Source: Triplophysa rosa
Taxonomy: Eukaryota; Chordata; Actinopteri; Cypriniformes; Nemacheilidae
DNA: 64,000 bases
NCBI RefSeq assembly: GCF_024868665.1
Contig: NC_079896.1
Location: 1,209,036 to 1,273,035, forward strand
Direction of reading: 5' to 3'
The position numbers were made by a program, and so were the translations under genes. Below are positions 11,891-25,389 of this stretch, piece after piece. The notes beneath the pieces are model-generated. The model searched no databases, was not told the DNA's origin, and was given only the letters and a program-made list of their open reading frames with translations. Numbering within the stretch: the first letter of the stretch is position 1; each line of letters starts with the position of its first letter.

Positions 11891-12918
11891 TAGGACTGTA
11901 AACGTTAACGCGTTAACGCATTCGATTAATTTTTCAGATTAACGCCTTAAAAATATTTAACGCCATTAATGCAACATCCGTTTTTTATGTCATCATTATC
12001 TAGTGTTACATTATCCAATCACGCTCTTACTCATATAAAGGCCTTTAAACTATTTAGGCGCGATTTGAAATGGTTGTATTGGCACGTCCAGTACAGATTG
12101 ACAGCTTCTGGCTGTGGAACACGGCTCAACGCAACGCGACAGCGATCCCGTCTGGTGTACACACGGGCTAAATCTGCCAGACAGCACACCAGTATTAACT
12201 TCTCTTTCGTGCTTGAACGGACAAAATCACACAATATTATGCCAGAAAGCACATTTTGTCTCGTATTTTCGCAAGCACAGTCTTCAACGAGTTAAATAAA
12301 GTATTAAATGAATGCAAAGAGTAGTGAAAATAGGAAGCGAATTAGATCTGAGCGGCAGCTCTTAAAGGGGCCGCGTTCTTAAACGTGCTGCTGTGACTCC
12401 TGTCACTAATGTTAATCAAAGAACAAAAGAAAAGAAATAAATGTGATTTTGTTGCTTTAATGAGGATTCTTCTGTATTTCGTGTATTTAGCAGTAAATAC
12501 GGTTGTGTTTGAGAACTTTATTTATTTTCTTTATATTTCCTACCTGTTAGACATGCACACTTATTATAATGGATTTGATTAGTAGAAAAAATAATATATT
12601 TAATAAAGATATCAGTTGCAAAGCCAACAATATTAGAATGTTGGCTTTCATTCATAAAATGATGCTGTTAAAGAAATTGTGTTGTTTCTATTAATTTGGA
12701 GATAAAATGTGCAATTATTAGAATGTAAAAGTTAAAAACATAGAAGCTGTGTGGGATTAGTTATTTCAATTTTTTAATCGATTGACAGGATTTAAATAAA
12801 CATGTAAACAAAATAAATAGTGTATGTTTAATTTCACTATACGTACGATTACTCGCAGTTAATCGCACTAAAAGAGCACGGTTAATCGTGACAAAAATGT
12901 AATCCATTGACAGCCCTA
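11891..12918. mobile_element. hAT-like non-autonomous element, about 1.03 kb
   Basis: The left end reads TAGGACTGTAAACG then alternating 'gttaacgcgttaacgcattcgattaa'. The right end in reverse complement reads TAGGGCTGTCAATGGATTAC then 'gattaaccgtg..ttagtgcgattaactgc'. Ends beginning TAGGGCTGTCAA followed by 'cgattaatcg' words are a widespread hAT-type pattern. The 108-codon open frame at 11969-12295 has no transposase or BED signature and is not called a gene. The flanks are simple TA repeat, so an 8-bp duplication cannot be judged. Confidence 0.7.
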
Positions 12919-12921
12919 GTA

Positions 12922-12922
12922 A

Positions 12923-12962
<40 letters not shown>

Positions 12963-12972
12963 ATAATATATA
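12922..12972. repeat. (TA)n(TG)n simple repeat
   Basis: TA dinucleotides followed by TG dinucleotides, with TATA again after them. Confidence 0.85.
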
Positions 12973-13507
12973 TATGTATATTCTTTATTTTTATTTACCA
13001 TGCTGTTGATGTCATACTAAAGGTATTTGATAGGAAATGCAGCAACAAAATAAGGTTCTGAAATTGCGGTAAATGTTTGTTTGATCACGTTGCTAATACA
13101 GAAGGTTGTCTTAGATCATCACTACGGCATATTTGCATTTTTCAGCTGCCTGTATTAATGTAGTGATTACTTCTATTTCTTCCGCTATGGCATTTCTGCG
13201 CTGTGTTGGAGATGTTAGCGTGTCTCGGTCAAACACATCCCTGCATGATCTAATGTGTCATTAACTCACTGTGCAACGCATTTCTACTCCCTATTTTCTT
13301 TAATTTTTTCTTTATTTTCTTAGAATTTTGCCAACTTTTTGCAATGAGATTTTTCATGAATACGGGCCGTGATGTCTATGAGTCTGTTCAAGTTAATATT
13401 CTCTCTGCAATCAGAAACGTATATTTTATATTACTTTAGAAAACCAAAGTAACCAAAACGCTGCCTGTCACCTACATGTAAGAAAGAGTCTTTATTTTAA
13501 AGAAAAA
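12973..13507. other. Non-coding stretch, no gene seen
   Basis: AT-rich unique-looking DNA. Confidence 0.45.
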
Positions 13508-13633
13508 CTACACAGTAAAATCGCCAGTGTTAAAAAATGTCAAATTAACACTCACAGTGTATAGAGTGTGGATTATATATACACTACGAGAGTTAATTTG
13601 ACCTTTTTTAACACTGGCAATTTAGCTGTGTAG
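13508..13633. mobile_element. Hairpin MITE, copy 1, about 126 bp
   Basis: Ends are CTACACAG and CTGTGTAG. The arms read 'cgccagtgttaaaaaatgtcaaattaac' and, inverted, 'gccagtgttaaaaaaggtcaaattaac', with a short AT loop. Copy 2 is at 14710-14805. Their small size, near-perfect arms and lack of coding sequence mark them as MITEs. Confidence 0.8.
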
Positions 13634-13679
13634 CCTACACAACACAAAGCATCGCTCGACATCAATCTCTCCGACTGTC

Positions 13680-14110
13680 CTTCGCACGCCGCGCGGTGTT
13701 ATTTTAGACGTTTGTTCCTCTCCGCGGTGACCGACAGTACGTCTGCTTTCTCTCTCCTACATCTGCAACTGATCTCCACCGAGCAGAGATTCTCATGGGG
13801 AGAGAGAAAGCAAAAGAGAGAGGAGGAAAAAAGCCGTTTACAGCACACGGATACATCCTGTCCTAATGAGAGCCTAACATATGTCCCAGCGGGACGGAGC
13901 TGTGGAGAGAGAGAGAGAGGACATATAATGGAGGAAGGGGGGTTTAGGGGCCCTGCAGTGACCCCTGCCTATAGACGCTTCTCATTAGCTTAAGCGGGGA
14001 AGCTTGTTAACCTCGCTAATCGCAGGAGGAGCGCGCAGAAAGACCTGGAATTTACTGCCAGCTTTTTCCTCATCAAAGGACATGTTGCGGGGAAGGGGCT
14101 GGGACGGAGG
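13680..14110. other. Candidate conserved non-coding element
   Basis: High-complexity block with GC-rich and homeodomain-like AT words side by side ('ttctcattagcttaagcggggaagcttgttaacctcgctaatcgcagg' region, 13978-14027). It lies between MITE-bearing AT-rich segments and shows no repeat vocabulary. A 93-codon frame at 13712-13993 crosses it, with no domain and biased composition, so it is not called coding. Function inferred only. Confidence 0.33.
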
Positions 14111-14559
14111 GGGGTGTTTTGTGGGTTTGTGTTGGCAAGACCAAATGCGCCGTAAATAAAATCCTATTTGTTTTGATCGTAGAGAAATCAGTTTTAATTG
14201 ATAATGTATGAAGACTATATGACACTCTTTTAATTCTTAAAAATCATCTTTAATAATGAACTACATTACCCATAATCCTAGAGAGAATTATTGTTAATAG
14301 TTTAAATAGTCAAACGCAGAATTATTCAATAGTTTTGTATCGCACCATCAGTTCTTATGTCTTTCTCATGAACCATAGAGGTAGGTGAATGAATCGCCGT
14401 CCGTTTTTTAAAAATGGTTTACTTTTTTATGCAGTTGACATGAATTCCGTCACATTTCTATTTATACACGGATTAAAATCTTACAGACAAAAACATATTT
14501 TTGCAATGCAAAATGTGTGAAAGTGTTAAGAAATAATAATTCAATTTGAATTTCGTCGC

Positions 14560-14840
14560 TGTCATTCTTTTCAGGAAATGGAAAAAATGTTGTTCTTTTT
14601 AAATATTGAAACACTGTTGTAGACGTTGAAAATCACGTTTTAGTTTTTATTGGTTAGATATTTGCAAAACCCAGCGACATAAAGGGTGAAACAAAAATCA
14701 CAAAATATGCACAGCGAAATCGCCAATGTTAAAAAAGGTCAAATTAATTATATATACACTGTGAGAGTTAATTTGACATTTTTTAACACTGGCGATTTTG
14801 CTGTGTGGAGATACGAGGTTTCAAACGGACAGCAGCGATT
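14560..14840 (+). repeat. Dispersed segment, copy with MITE insertion
   Basis: The flanks of the hairpin MITE ('tttttattggttagatatttgcaaaacccagc' on the left and 'tggagatacgaggtttcaaacgg.cagcagcgat' on the right) match the segment at 15900-16060, which has no MITE between them. This makes a filled-site and empty-site pair of one older repeat or duplication. Confidence 0.65.
14710..14805. mobile_element. Hairpin MITE, copy 2, 96 bp
   Basis: Ends CACAGCGAAATCGCC and GGCGATTTTGCTGTG are perfect 15-base inverted repeats apart from one base. The arms continue with 'aatgttaaaaaaggtcaaattaa'. Same family as 13508-13633. Comparison with the empty copy at about 16025-16035 suggests a very short target duplication, perhaps TG. 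Confidence 0.82.
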
Positions 14841-15899
14841 TGCAGTTGGTTCTCTCATTAAAGAACCAATTAGCATTTTTGTTCCAAAAAGATTGTCGTA
14901 AATCTTCAAAAAGAAAATTATAATCTTGTATTTTATCACAGAGCTGGTTGGTTTATCAAAAATGAATGTGAAAAGCAAGTCCGCTCCCACGCTTGCTTTA
15001 GCAAACATTTATTTTGTATATACATACTATGTCAAATATGCACGTGAGAACCAAAGCAAGCATGAAGCACTCTGTTTGTAAGGTGTTAGGATGAAGCAAA
15101 CGCAGCCGGTGATTCAACCCGTTAAAAGTTTTATGAGAGCAGCTCGACGGACCAGATCGCTTGCGTGTTTTTTTCCTCATCTCAACACGTACGATCACTG
15201 CCGCCTCCGGATCGTCACTGCCAAGTTCAACTCGTCACCTTTTCCAAGCAAAATACACAAAGTGCAGGTTATGAAGTGCAGCTAAACATCATCAGTGGAG
15301 TTCCACTGCATGAACACGGCGAAGCCTGCAGCGACATGTCCCGTTCACCACAGGCATGAGACTCGCACCCTCCCGGAGAACTCAACTTTCCACTGCTCAC
15401 CTTCTCGCATACCTCACGCAGCACGTCACTCAAAACACTGCCTGTAAAAATGCGCGTTTCAATTTGAACACGCATCCTCAATAGAGTCTAGATTGGCCCG
15501 CCGTTTACGGGTCACGGACCGGGTTCGGTGCATTCTGGGATACGCTGTTGGCAGAGGGTGGCTTTTGTCGCTTTGTAAACTCTGAAATCCCGAGGTGTAG
15601 ACAGAAGTTGTGTGTCGGGGACATGTAATCCATATACTGAATCTTATCTGTTGCTTTATGAAATCCATCCTGTCATTTGTAGGGCTTACAGTCGTCAGCA
15701 CAGGTACACACTCACCTTTAACAGAGAGAGAGAGACAGTTTTTGCATGACTGCGCGTGCATGCTCGCACAATAAAATGCATGTTATCTTTATAGTGTGAA
15801 CCAATAGTGTCAGATGGGGTAATATTGTAGTACTTTCATTTATACCACGCTACGGTTTTACCATATCGTTGCTTTCCTTCCGAAACCTCGGATGTCCAA
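14841..15899. other. Non-coding stretch, no gene seen
   Basis: Several short overlapping frames (14998-15761) but none with a domain. The DNA is more GC-balanced at 15090-15600 than its surroundings and could include regulatory sequence, without clear evidence. Confidence 0.4.
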
Positions 15900-16060
15900 A
15901 TTCAGTTTTTTAGGAAACCACTGTTTCACTTTTCTGATTAAATATTGTCAACAAGCACTTTTTAATACTTTTATTGGTTAGATATTCGCAAAATCCAGTA
16001 ACAAACATAGGACTAAAGGACAAAAAAAATGGAGATACAAGGTTTCAGAAGGCCAGCAAT
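15900..16060 (+). repeat. Dispersed segment, empty-site copy
   Basis: Matches 14560-14840 on both sides of the MITE: 'cttttattggttagatattcgcaaaatccag' and 'tggagatacaaggtttcagaaggccagcaatgat'. The join 'aaaaaaaatggagatac' shows the uninterrupted form. Confidence 0.6.
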
Positions 16061-17062
16061 GATATTGATATAAAACATTTGTGTGGTATTACCATAGTAC
16101 ACTTCCAAAAAGCACACGTTTTTCTGCAAAACACACCAAAGAAAGAGTTGGACAACATGCAATTTCTCTCAAAGCTCAGATGAAACCGCTCTGAATTTCT
16201 ACATTTTCTACATGGTTTACATTCCTATGTGTATTATAATTCCCTTTGCACTGATGTCTTGTTTCCTTGTGCTTTGTGTAATTTGTAATTCTGTGTCACA
16301 CATAGCTCTTTTAATAGTAAATATAATATAATAAATAACAAATATAAATAACATAAAAAATACAATAATATAAATACAAGTATAAAAATATAAATAAATA
16401 AAACAACGTAATTGATGGATTTGAGGCTCATCATTTGAAGATGCTTCGAGCATCTTTTACCATCTGGTGCCTGCTGCAGTTTAATGAAGATCAATAATGT
16501 AAACCAGACAGCAGAGTGAACTGCGACTCAATAATCAACAAGTGGTGATGACTTTCTGTTTGCCCTCAGTTTTGTGTCTTGAGAACTTTAATGATACAGC
16601 CATTGTGTAATCATATCACACACCTCATCAAATCACAACACATTACAACTGCCTGACAATAACAGTATTATGGAAAGAAAAATAAAGTGCTCAGTATCAG
16701 TGTAAATGCCCAAAACTATGATATTATCATGCTGTTTTATGGTGTTGGCACTTTTTACTGTAAACAAACACATACATAATAAATTAATGAATGTTATGCT
16801 TTAGAATGAATGACTATTCTAAATTACTACAATACAAAACCTCAATTTCAATAAAATCATAAATGTATTTGTTTGTTTATAACTGGGACATCCCATATAT
16901 TTATTTATAAATACAGCTTACAATTTTTTCTGCATCATTCATTAATGGAGATGTGATTTTCATTGTCAGGCGTCAGCTGTCTATTAAGCAATTGGAGCAG
17001 CTCACTTTTGACAGTTCTCCATCCAGACACACTCATCCAATGTCTCTAAAGGGCCCTGAGGA
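16061..17062. other. Non-coding stretch, AT-rich
   Basis: Contains a TAAATA-rich patch (16318-16405) that produces meaningless hydrophobic minus-strand frames. Confidence 0.5.
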
Positions 17063-18235
<1,173 letters not shown>

Positions 18236-18458
18236 TGTAAACTTCTAGCATTTATTAATCTTTGAACACGTTAATTTCCCCATTAAGTAATACATTTTTA
18301 AAGTCAAAACTTGAAACTGTTAACGTGAGTTTATGCACAATGAACTAATATGAGCAATTGAAAAAGATACTGTAAAAATATATTGCTTATAGTCAGTTAA
18401 TGTTAGCTAATGCATTTTCTAATATTATCAAAGACAACCTTTTTGTAAAGTGTTACCA
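18236..18458. repeat. Second copy of the GTAAAGTGTTACC repeat
   Basis: Shares 'gttaacgtgagtttatgcacaatgaacta', 'gttaatgttagctaatgcatttt' and 'ttgtaaagtgttacc' with 7031-7333; more diverged. Confidence 0.55.
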
Positions 18459-18561
18459 TTCTACAAAGTCTCTTCGTATGAGTATATGAAACAAAATTTT
18501 ATAATTGTTTTTTAAGTAAAAATTAGGTTTGCAAGAGTTAAAATGTCATTGTAAATCAGCC

Positions 18562-18562
18562 A

Positions 18563-18649
<87 letters not shown>
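18562..18649. repeat. (GAAA)n microsatellite
   Basis: About 22 GAAA units without interruption. Confidence 0.95.
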
Positions 18650-18779
18650 GAGAATCTGTGTGCACTTGTCACATCAGGCATGTCATGTTAAAGAGAGCGT
18701 GTTTGTGAGCCTCCAGCACTTTGACCTTTAGGACTCCAAAAAGATTTTCTAATTAACCAAACTCTCTCACTCACACACA

Positions 18780-18828
<49 letters not shown>

Positions 18829-19414
18829 TCTGTCCTGTTCATTAACAAAATATGCAGATTAGAAGATTAATCTGCATAAATGCAAATGACATTGTTAAGA
18901 TTGGCTGTGGTCAGTACGCGCATGAGAACGTCAAATGTCATTTCACTAATTTCTTGTCCGGTGAGAAAGTCGTCAAAACGAAACTGCAGCTTTTCCCACG
19001 AATATTAAAATCATCATTCGTCATATTTGCTTAAATGTGATGCTGACAAGTGTCTTAATTAAAAACATAAAGCTTCTACGTGCTCATCTATGTCCAGAAT
19101 ATGAATACATTAATACAAATGATTACGCACGCCGCTTGATTTTCTCACAGTGTGCAAGAGGACAACAAATCTGCTTCTTCTCAAGACATGAGGAGCAGAG
19201 TAATGTGAAACAGACCGTGCCATTACGTTTTATTTGTTTGTGCACATAAACAAACAAAACACGCAAATTTAAAACTCTTGTAGCAGTTACTTCCACAATT
19301 AACAAAAACCGTTAAAGTATAAAATGTGTTTCATAATAATAAAAAAATTCCATTGGAAATCATAGAAAGATAAAAAACAAACCTTAAAGCATCTGAGTAA
19401 AGTTATTTTGGAAA
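18650..19414. other. Non-coding stretch with AC/GCAC repeat
   Basis: An AC/GCAC simple repeat occupies 18773-18826. Frames at 18852-19305 have no domain. Confidence 0.45.
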
Positions 19415-19465
19415 TATGCATCTGCCAAATAAATGCATGTAAAATGTAAATTAAAGCATCTGGTC
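19415..19465 (-). repeat. Fragment of the GCAGACGCTTTTATCC repeat
   Basis: The reverse complement reads 'aatttacattttacatgcatttatttggcagatgca', a decayed match to the start of the repeat at 11616-11790. Confidence 0.45.
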
Positions 19466-20429
19466 TATGATTAAATGTAAACCTAAATGCAAATTGAACA
19501 TTAAAACAATATTTCATTTTATTTTCCGATATGCAGAGACCAGATGAAAGAGACAGACTCTTCAATCCTAACAGAGAAGCAGGCGTTTGTGTTTTTAAAG
19601 GAATGTTAAATAAACACTGTGCTTTTGTGACGCCGCCCCTTTAAGAGCACTGAGCCGTGTGAAAAGGTGCACCGAGGCAGACAGTTTAAAGCGAGTGTGT
19701 GAATGAGATGATGAGCAGAATGGGATTCGGGAGCTTGTGTGTGTGGGTCCTGAGAAGCATTTGATCCCCTACTGAGGGACCACTGAAGATCCCATAGCTA
19801 ATTATCATGATCTGATGTCGGCTCCACATGGACCGAGCCAAACCTAGACCCCCACTGTGACCCTCAAAACACACACACACCCAATCCTGTGATACACACA
19901 CCAACCAACTGATGAATAGAGTGCAGATTAAAAGACAGAAACAAGCGCTCTGTGGCTCTGCTTTAAGACCTACTACACTGCCTTGCTGCTTATAGACAGC
20001 TGCCTTTTTAGAAACCAAAATGCAATGTCAAAAATAATATGAAATATATTTAACTCATATTTTTTTGTTTGTTTTGGAATTTACGTTTTGTTATCATGTG
20101 TCATTTCAAAGCTTTAAGCACGAAACAAAACAAAACAATACAATACAATAATAAAATAAAATATATATGATATAATATAATATGACATCAAATTAAATGA
20201 TTTATACGTTTGTGGACACTTGGCAATGAAGCTTTCTTTCTTTCTTGCCTTCTATATAGCATTAGCTCTTATGTTATTATGATTTCAACAAATTAAATAA
20301 AATGTTTTCAATTAAGTAGTTTCTGCATAGAGGAGATGTGATATTACTTTTCTAAGAGAAAAAATGTGCAGAAGCGTTCAGTACATTGTTACATTAAAGT
20401 AAGGACTTTGAACAGGCCAAAAAGGTTAC
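19466..20429. other. Non-coding; possible conserved block 19690-19865
   Basis: The block 19690-19865 is high complexity ('tcctgagaagcatttgatcccctactgaggg', 'agctaattatcatgatctgatgtcggc') and carries a TAATTA core. The remainder is AT-rich with low-complexity 'aacaaaacaa' and 'aataata' patches at 20125-20180. Confidence 0.3.
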
Positions 20430-20555
20430 AGACCAAAAAACAAGGAACAACCATCTAGGAACCATCCAGGACACCTTAGTTACCACATAGCAACAAACTA
20501 AAATCACTTGGCAACAAACTGGCAACCACACAGAACTGCTTAGAAACCCCATGGT
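20430..20555. repeat. CNACCACATAGCAAC short-word repeat
   Basis: Degenerate repeats of 'ccaccttagcaaccacatagcaac', e.g. 'accatctaggaaccatccaggacaccttagttaccacatagcaac'-like wording. The same vocabulary occurs at 39418-39510, 4445-4470 and 5218-5250. Confidence 0.6.
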
Positions 20556-21120
20556 AACACATGAAACACGCTGCTATTTCTGATTTACAATGTGACTTTC
20601 TCTCTCTCTCACCCTGTTATTCTTGATAACATAAGAAGTGTTGGCAGCGGGCGTGTGTAGGGTGCCAGACCGGGAGGACACAGCCTACAGCTGCATTAAC
20701 ATCTGAATGTGTGTGTTTGTGTGTGAAAATCGCTGCGTGTCCGACTGTAAGCGAGAGGGTCGGTCATCAGGGCGGCGGGCGTTCACACTACTGACACCTG
20801 TCATCACAACTTACAGTTAGAACCTGCTGCTCAACACCTCCAGCTTCGCCCTCGTACCGCAGCTGGGCTGATGGGAGATGAGGCTGGGGGGGTTTAGAGA
20901 AGGGGACGGGGAGGCCGGGGTTTACCACGTCTCCAAGCGGGGTTGCCGGCCACGGGCTGGAGAGCAGGGCGGCTTCGATGGGAAATGTGTGCCTTCGGAG
21001 GAAATCACGCAGCGTCCTTCAAACGACATTCCCTCGAGTGTGAGCGACTACAGACAGAATATTCCTTCACCACATCCACACTGTACAACAAATCTTAATC
21101 CCAGAAGAGGATGAAAATAA
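20556..21120. other. GC-richer non-coding block
   Basis: From 20640 the DNA is GC-rich and high complexity up to about 21115, unlike its neighbours. The 78-codon frame 20878-21114 is Gly/Arg-rich by composition, with no domain. Possible regulatory DNA. Confidence 0.28.
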
Positions 21121-24100
21121 TGTGAAATGTCTTTGGCATCAGTAAACAAAATACCAATTTGCAATTAAATTCAAAAACGAAAATAAGACGTTCATAGAAA
21201 GTTCACAACTTTCACAAATTTTCGGAGTTTCTAAAGGAACCGTTTGAATATGTAATCATTATTTGCTGAAAATCTAGCCTATAATTCACGTTTGCATGTA
21301 GTTAAATACAGCGGCGCGGAGCGAGTTGTGTCAATATCAATGAGATCACACCTGGTTGGTTCTCACACGTGTGATCATTTACATCAAACCTGACACGACA
21401 CATCCCGAGGCTTCGCATTGGTATGTACGCAAATGACAAAAAACGATTCAAATAACGATTGAACATTCCATCGGTTCTTCGCACAACTGGAAGTCAAAGC
21501 TCTAGTTTCAATTCCTTTACATTCAAAACGTGAAAGTTCTTTACATTTCTCTCAGAAGAAAGATGGTCGAGGGTTTGAAGCGACAGGATTTATTCATTCT
21601 AGACTTTCTAACAAGCGACTGCTGATAGAGTTCGTCTTTATAGATGAACTATCTTCCCTTAAAAAAGTGTTGCTCTCTCGTGTCATTAATGTAAAAAGTG
21701 TTGCTTATAAATGCAGCTGTATAACAGCGAGAGGTGCTGTTGGTCGAGGCTCCAGTGGTGCTGTCGGGCAAAGAAAGAACAGACTTTAGAAAGACGAGAG
21801 AAGAAAAAAGGTTGTTTGGTTCAGGAACCATTTAACAACTTCCTCTGGAAATTGAAAAAGGAAATAGTTTGGAGAAAGATTGCGTGAGGGGGGCCGAATC
21901 GAAGCCCATATGAATTCCAGATGAAACAGACGTACAGGGGGTTCGGAGAGAAAGAGAGAGAGATACTGAACGCAGACACACAGAGTTTGTGTGTGTGTGT
22001 GTCTGTGACTGGTGTTTATGAGGTCATTTACCAAACTCATGTTTTCAGCATTTCCTCGTGACTTAATTTTTTTCTTTGTTCTCTGCTAATTGTTTCCATC
22101 CCGGCGACCAGAGAGAGAGAGAGAGAAATGTACATTCTTCCTTTTTTGTCATCAAGTACATGTAAAGCGGGGTCTGAAAGTCTAAAGACTGAACTGCTTT
22201 TTTCATCAAACTTTTGTTTAAAAAAACTCACTCCACCTGTAAAACTACTCCTGTTTAGCTGTCATCACAAATCTCTCAAGCCACCTGGATTCATTCAGGT
22301 ACATAACCACCCATTTTTAAGAAAATCATTGTTTCATGTGACTCAAACATGACTTTCAGGATTTCTTAATCCTCAGAATTCACTCCACAAGTGTCAAACC
22401 TGCTGATTCAAGCAAGATTTCACATCTGAAAACAAATATGTTAATTGGTAGAAAAAAATCTTAAATATTTCTATAATTTCTGTTCAGTTTCATTCTTTTT
22501 ACCCAACTACATCTCTCTGTCTCTCTCTCTCGCTCCTGCACCACAGACACATGCTCATTCTGAGCTGTAATGATACCGAATGCATTGGATTAAACTGCCA
22601 GCATCTGATAGCACAGCTCCTGTTGTTTACTGATGTACAGCTGTGATTATTCATGTAACATTCAGCATCAGTGTAGTTTACAGTTAAACTCCATCGACGG
22701 CTTCTGTATGCACTTATATACTGTAAATGTCAACATCATGCTGAGAATCAGTGTCATATCTTTAAGCATGCATTCTTGTCATTTTATTCATTTTTCAAGC
22801 TCTCATTCAATCCTCCACACCTCCTCTCGCTCTCTCATGTGCTGCTGGTGGGAAAAAACTCTGAAGGTTAATGCTGCTCTTTGAAAGATTGTTCCGGGTT
22901 CCGACGTGAAATCAAAAATCATTCATTTATTAATAAGTGTTCCTGTGCATGATTATGTATTTATGGATGCATGTTTTTTACATTATAAGTACATTGCTAT
23001 AAACAAAATCAATATTTTATGTATGTGGCAAAAGTTGTTTTGAACCCGGAACATTGTGGTTAATAATCTTTGAGGACAGAGTGAAAGATTTAAGCACAGA
23101 TGAACGATAAATAATGGAAGGAGGTTAAAGATCATGTGCGTTCCTTTGAGTTTTACAGATTAGATAAAAAACACTTTTAAGTCAGCAAATATCCAACAAA
23201 CAATAAACGTTTGCACTACGTATTTGAATGCGTATTAGAATCACAAACATGATTTTAATATCTTTATTTCTCTCAGATCTACGAGTGCACGTCACACATT
23301 TGAGTCCGTTTCATCTCAATGAAATTTTAGAAGGAAGCTCTAAGGCAAGGTTCATATTTAAATGAACTCCATAAGTCAAGCGAGCAACAAACGAGCGGCC
23401 ACTGAGCCAAACACACAGAACCCACAGGAGTTTAATAAGAGTTAAATAAGTTTAAAATGTGCCTTAATAACACTTAAATAGACTAAAACAACTGATGGAT
23501 AATTGTTTTGAAGAAGGATTAAGAAGATTGATTCGACTGAGAGAGAGCTCTCGCCCTCAGGTGAGGGAGGCGTCACATTTCTTTGTCTTTGCACAATGTT
23601 TCTTTTTTATCAGCCGGATCTGAAATTGAACTTCAAAGAGAAATTCTACCGTTTGTTTAAAACCTATACTGGCTTGCATGTTATTATGTATTATTCTGTT
23701 AGGATTTCACTTCATATTTATTTCAAACTTCAGTAAGAACCATAAGGTCAGCCGCAGATGGGCGCTTCAATCTGAGCAGATATCAGATATAACTTCTGTG
23801 AGTTTGATCCATTTATTGCACTCATTCTTTGTAGAATCAATTTGATCAGTCACATATTTTCTCATTTGTAAATCACTACAGATGAGAGTAGATATGTACA
23901 TTTACATCCATTGGCTTTGTTTTGATGTCTGCAAAACATGCACTACCAAATGTTTAGACACACTTTACTGAATTTATATTAGTCATTATCATAACAATCT
24001 AAAGGCTTTTTGATTTGATCTAAAGGCTTATGCTTACATGCTTCGAATTTTATAGGGCAAATTATAAAACATATAATTAAGATATTTAAACTATAAATAT

Positions 24101-25330
24101 TTCATAAACAACTAATTATAAAGCAGTCCCTCAAAATTTTGATCATGTGCATTTGTTATTTTATAGTTCAGATTACTTTACTATTGTTCTATCTTTATAC
24201 GAATTAAGAATAAGTAGGCTAAGTGTTCGTAGTAGTAGCAAATGTATGAATTTAAATGCAGATATTTCTGTTTGTGCATTTGTTCTGTTTTTGTGGCTCA
24301 TCCTTGTGAAAAATATCTTAATATATAATGGGCTATATAAAAATTAACATCTATAATGTTGTCACAACAGGTTCTTTTTATAAGATGTTAAGAAGTGAAA
24401 TGTGCAACCTCTCTCAGTTAAAAGTTGCTCAGTTGCTTTTAATAAAAAAAAGCTGAATTAACAAATGACGTGTTTGTCAGCATTGTGTGCTGTGATGACG
24501 TCATTTCATGAGTTTATATATACCGCTGCGGAAAGAATTCTACACAAATATTATATTTATTTCCAATATGCTATATACATGTTTATTTATTATATAATAT
24601 ATTGTATGATATGATATTTAATTATAAATATTTTATTATATTTATTATATTATCTTTTAAATATGATATGTACAGTCCCTTCCCCTTTTTGTTACACATC
24701 GTTTGTTTATTGGTTTCGTGTGTTTTGTTTTTACTTACTGACTTCGGTCATTTGTGGGGCATTTAAATAAGTTGCTAGTTTGTAAAACCGAGGACATATT
24801 GTTGGCATACAAATTAAAAACAGACCAGGCTCGAACTTTATTTTCATGAGATTTCCTGTTTGTTTATAAAGTGTTTAATATCCAGAGACCACAGAGTGAC
24901 TGAGAGATGCTCACAGAGAATAACAGCGTCCTCTAGTGTTCAACAAATAACACACATTGATGCTTTTAGGCTGGTTTTTATCAAGATCAATTGTCACTTC
25001 TAGGCTAAATTATTTTCTGACTAATATTTTGACTAGATTTATTTTTAAATAATTACGTTGAAATACATTCTCTTTAAATGAATAAATCATACTCTATATA
25101 TAAATATTTTTAATGTATATTTTTAATAATTATTATGCATACAGCACATATTCATCAAATATTTATACAGTAAAGACTTCTTTGTGGTTATTTAAATAAA
25201 GACGAAGAAGTTAAAGATTATGAACATTTTAATAAAGTGTCCAATTATGGCACCCAAGATGTCCACATCCTCTTACGCATTTCTACAAATTTCACCCTTA
25301 AATCTTAATAATGCAAATGCATCTAAATGA
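21121..25330. other. Non-coding stretch, no gene seen
   Basis: About 4.2 kb of largely unique AT-rich DNA. A GT run sits at 21989-22002, GA at 22111-22126, CT at 22512-22533. A palindromic TGACGTCA (cAMP-response-element core) is at 24496-24503. The stretch 24540-24670 is TATA-rich. Short frames throughout have no domain. Confidence 0.45.
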
Positions 25331-25389
25331 ATCACAAATGCAGGCACCACAAAACATAACATTTAAGAAACAACAAACACATGCACAAC

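Noticed and set aside
11969..12295. 108-codon plus-strand frame inside the hAT-like element
   Set aside because: No hAT dimerisation, BED or DDE motif, and an opposite-strand frame is open as well.
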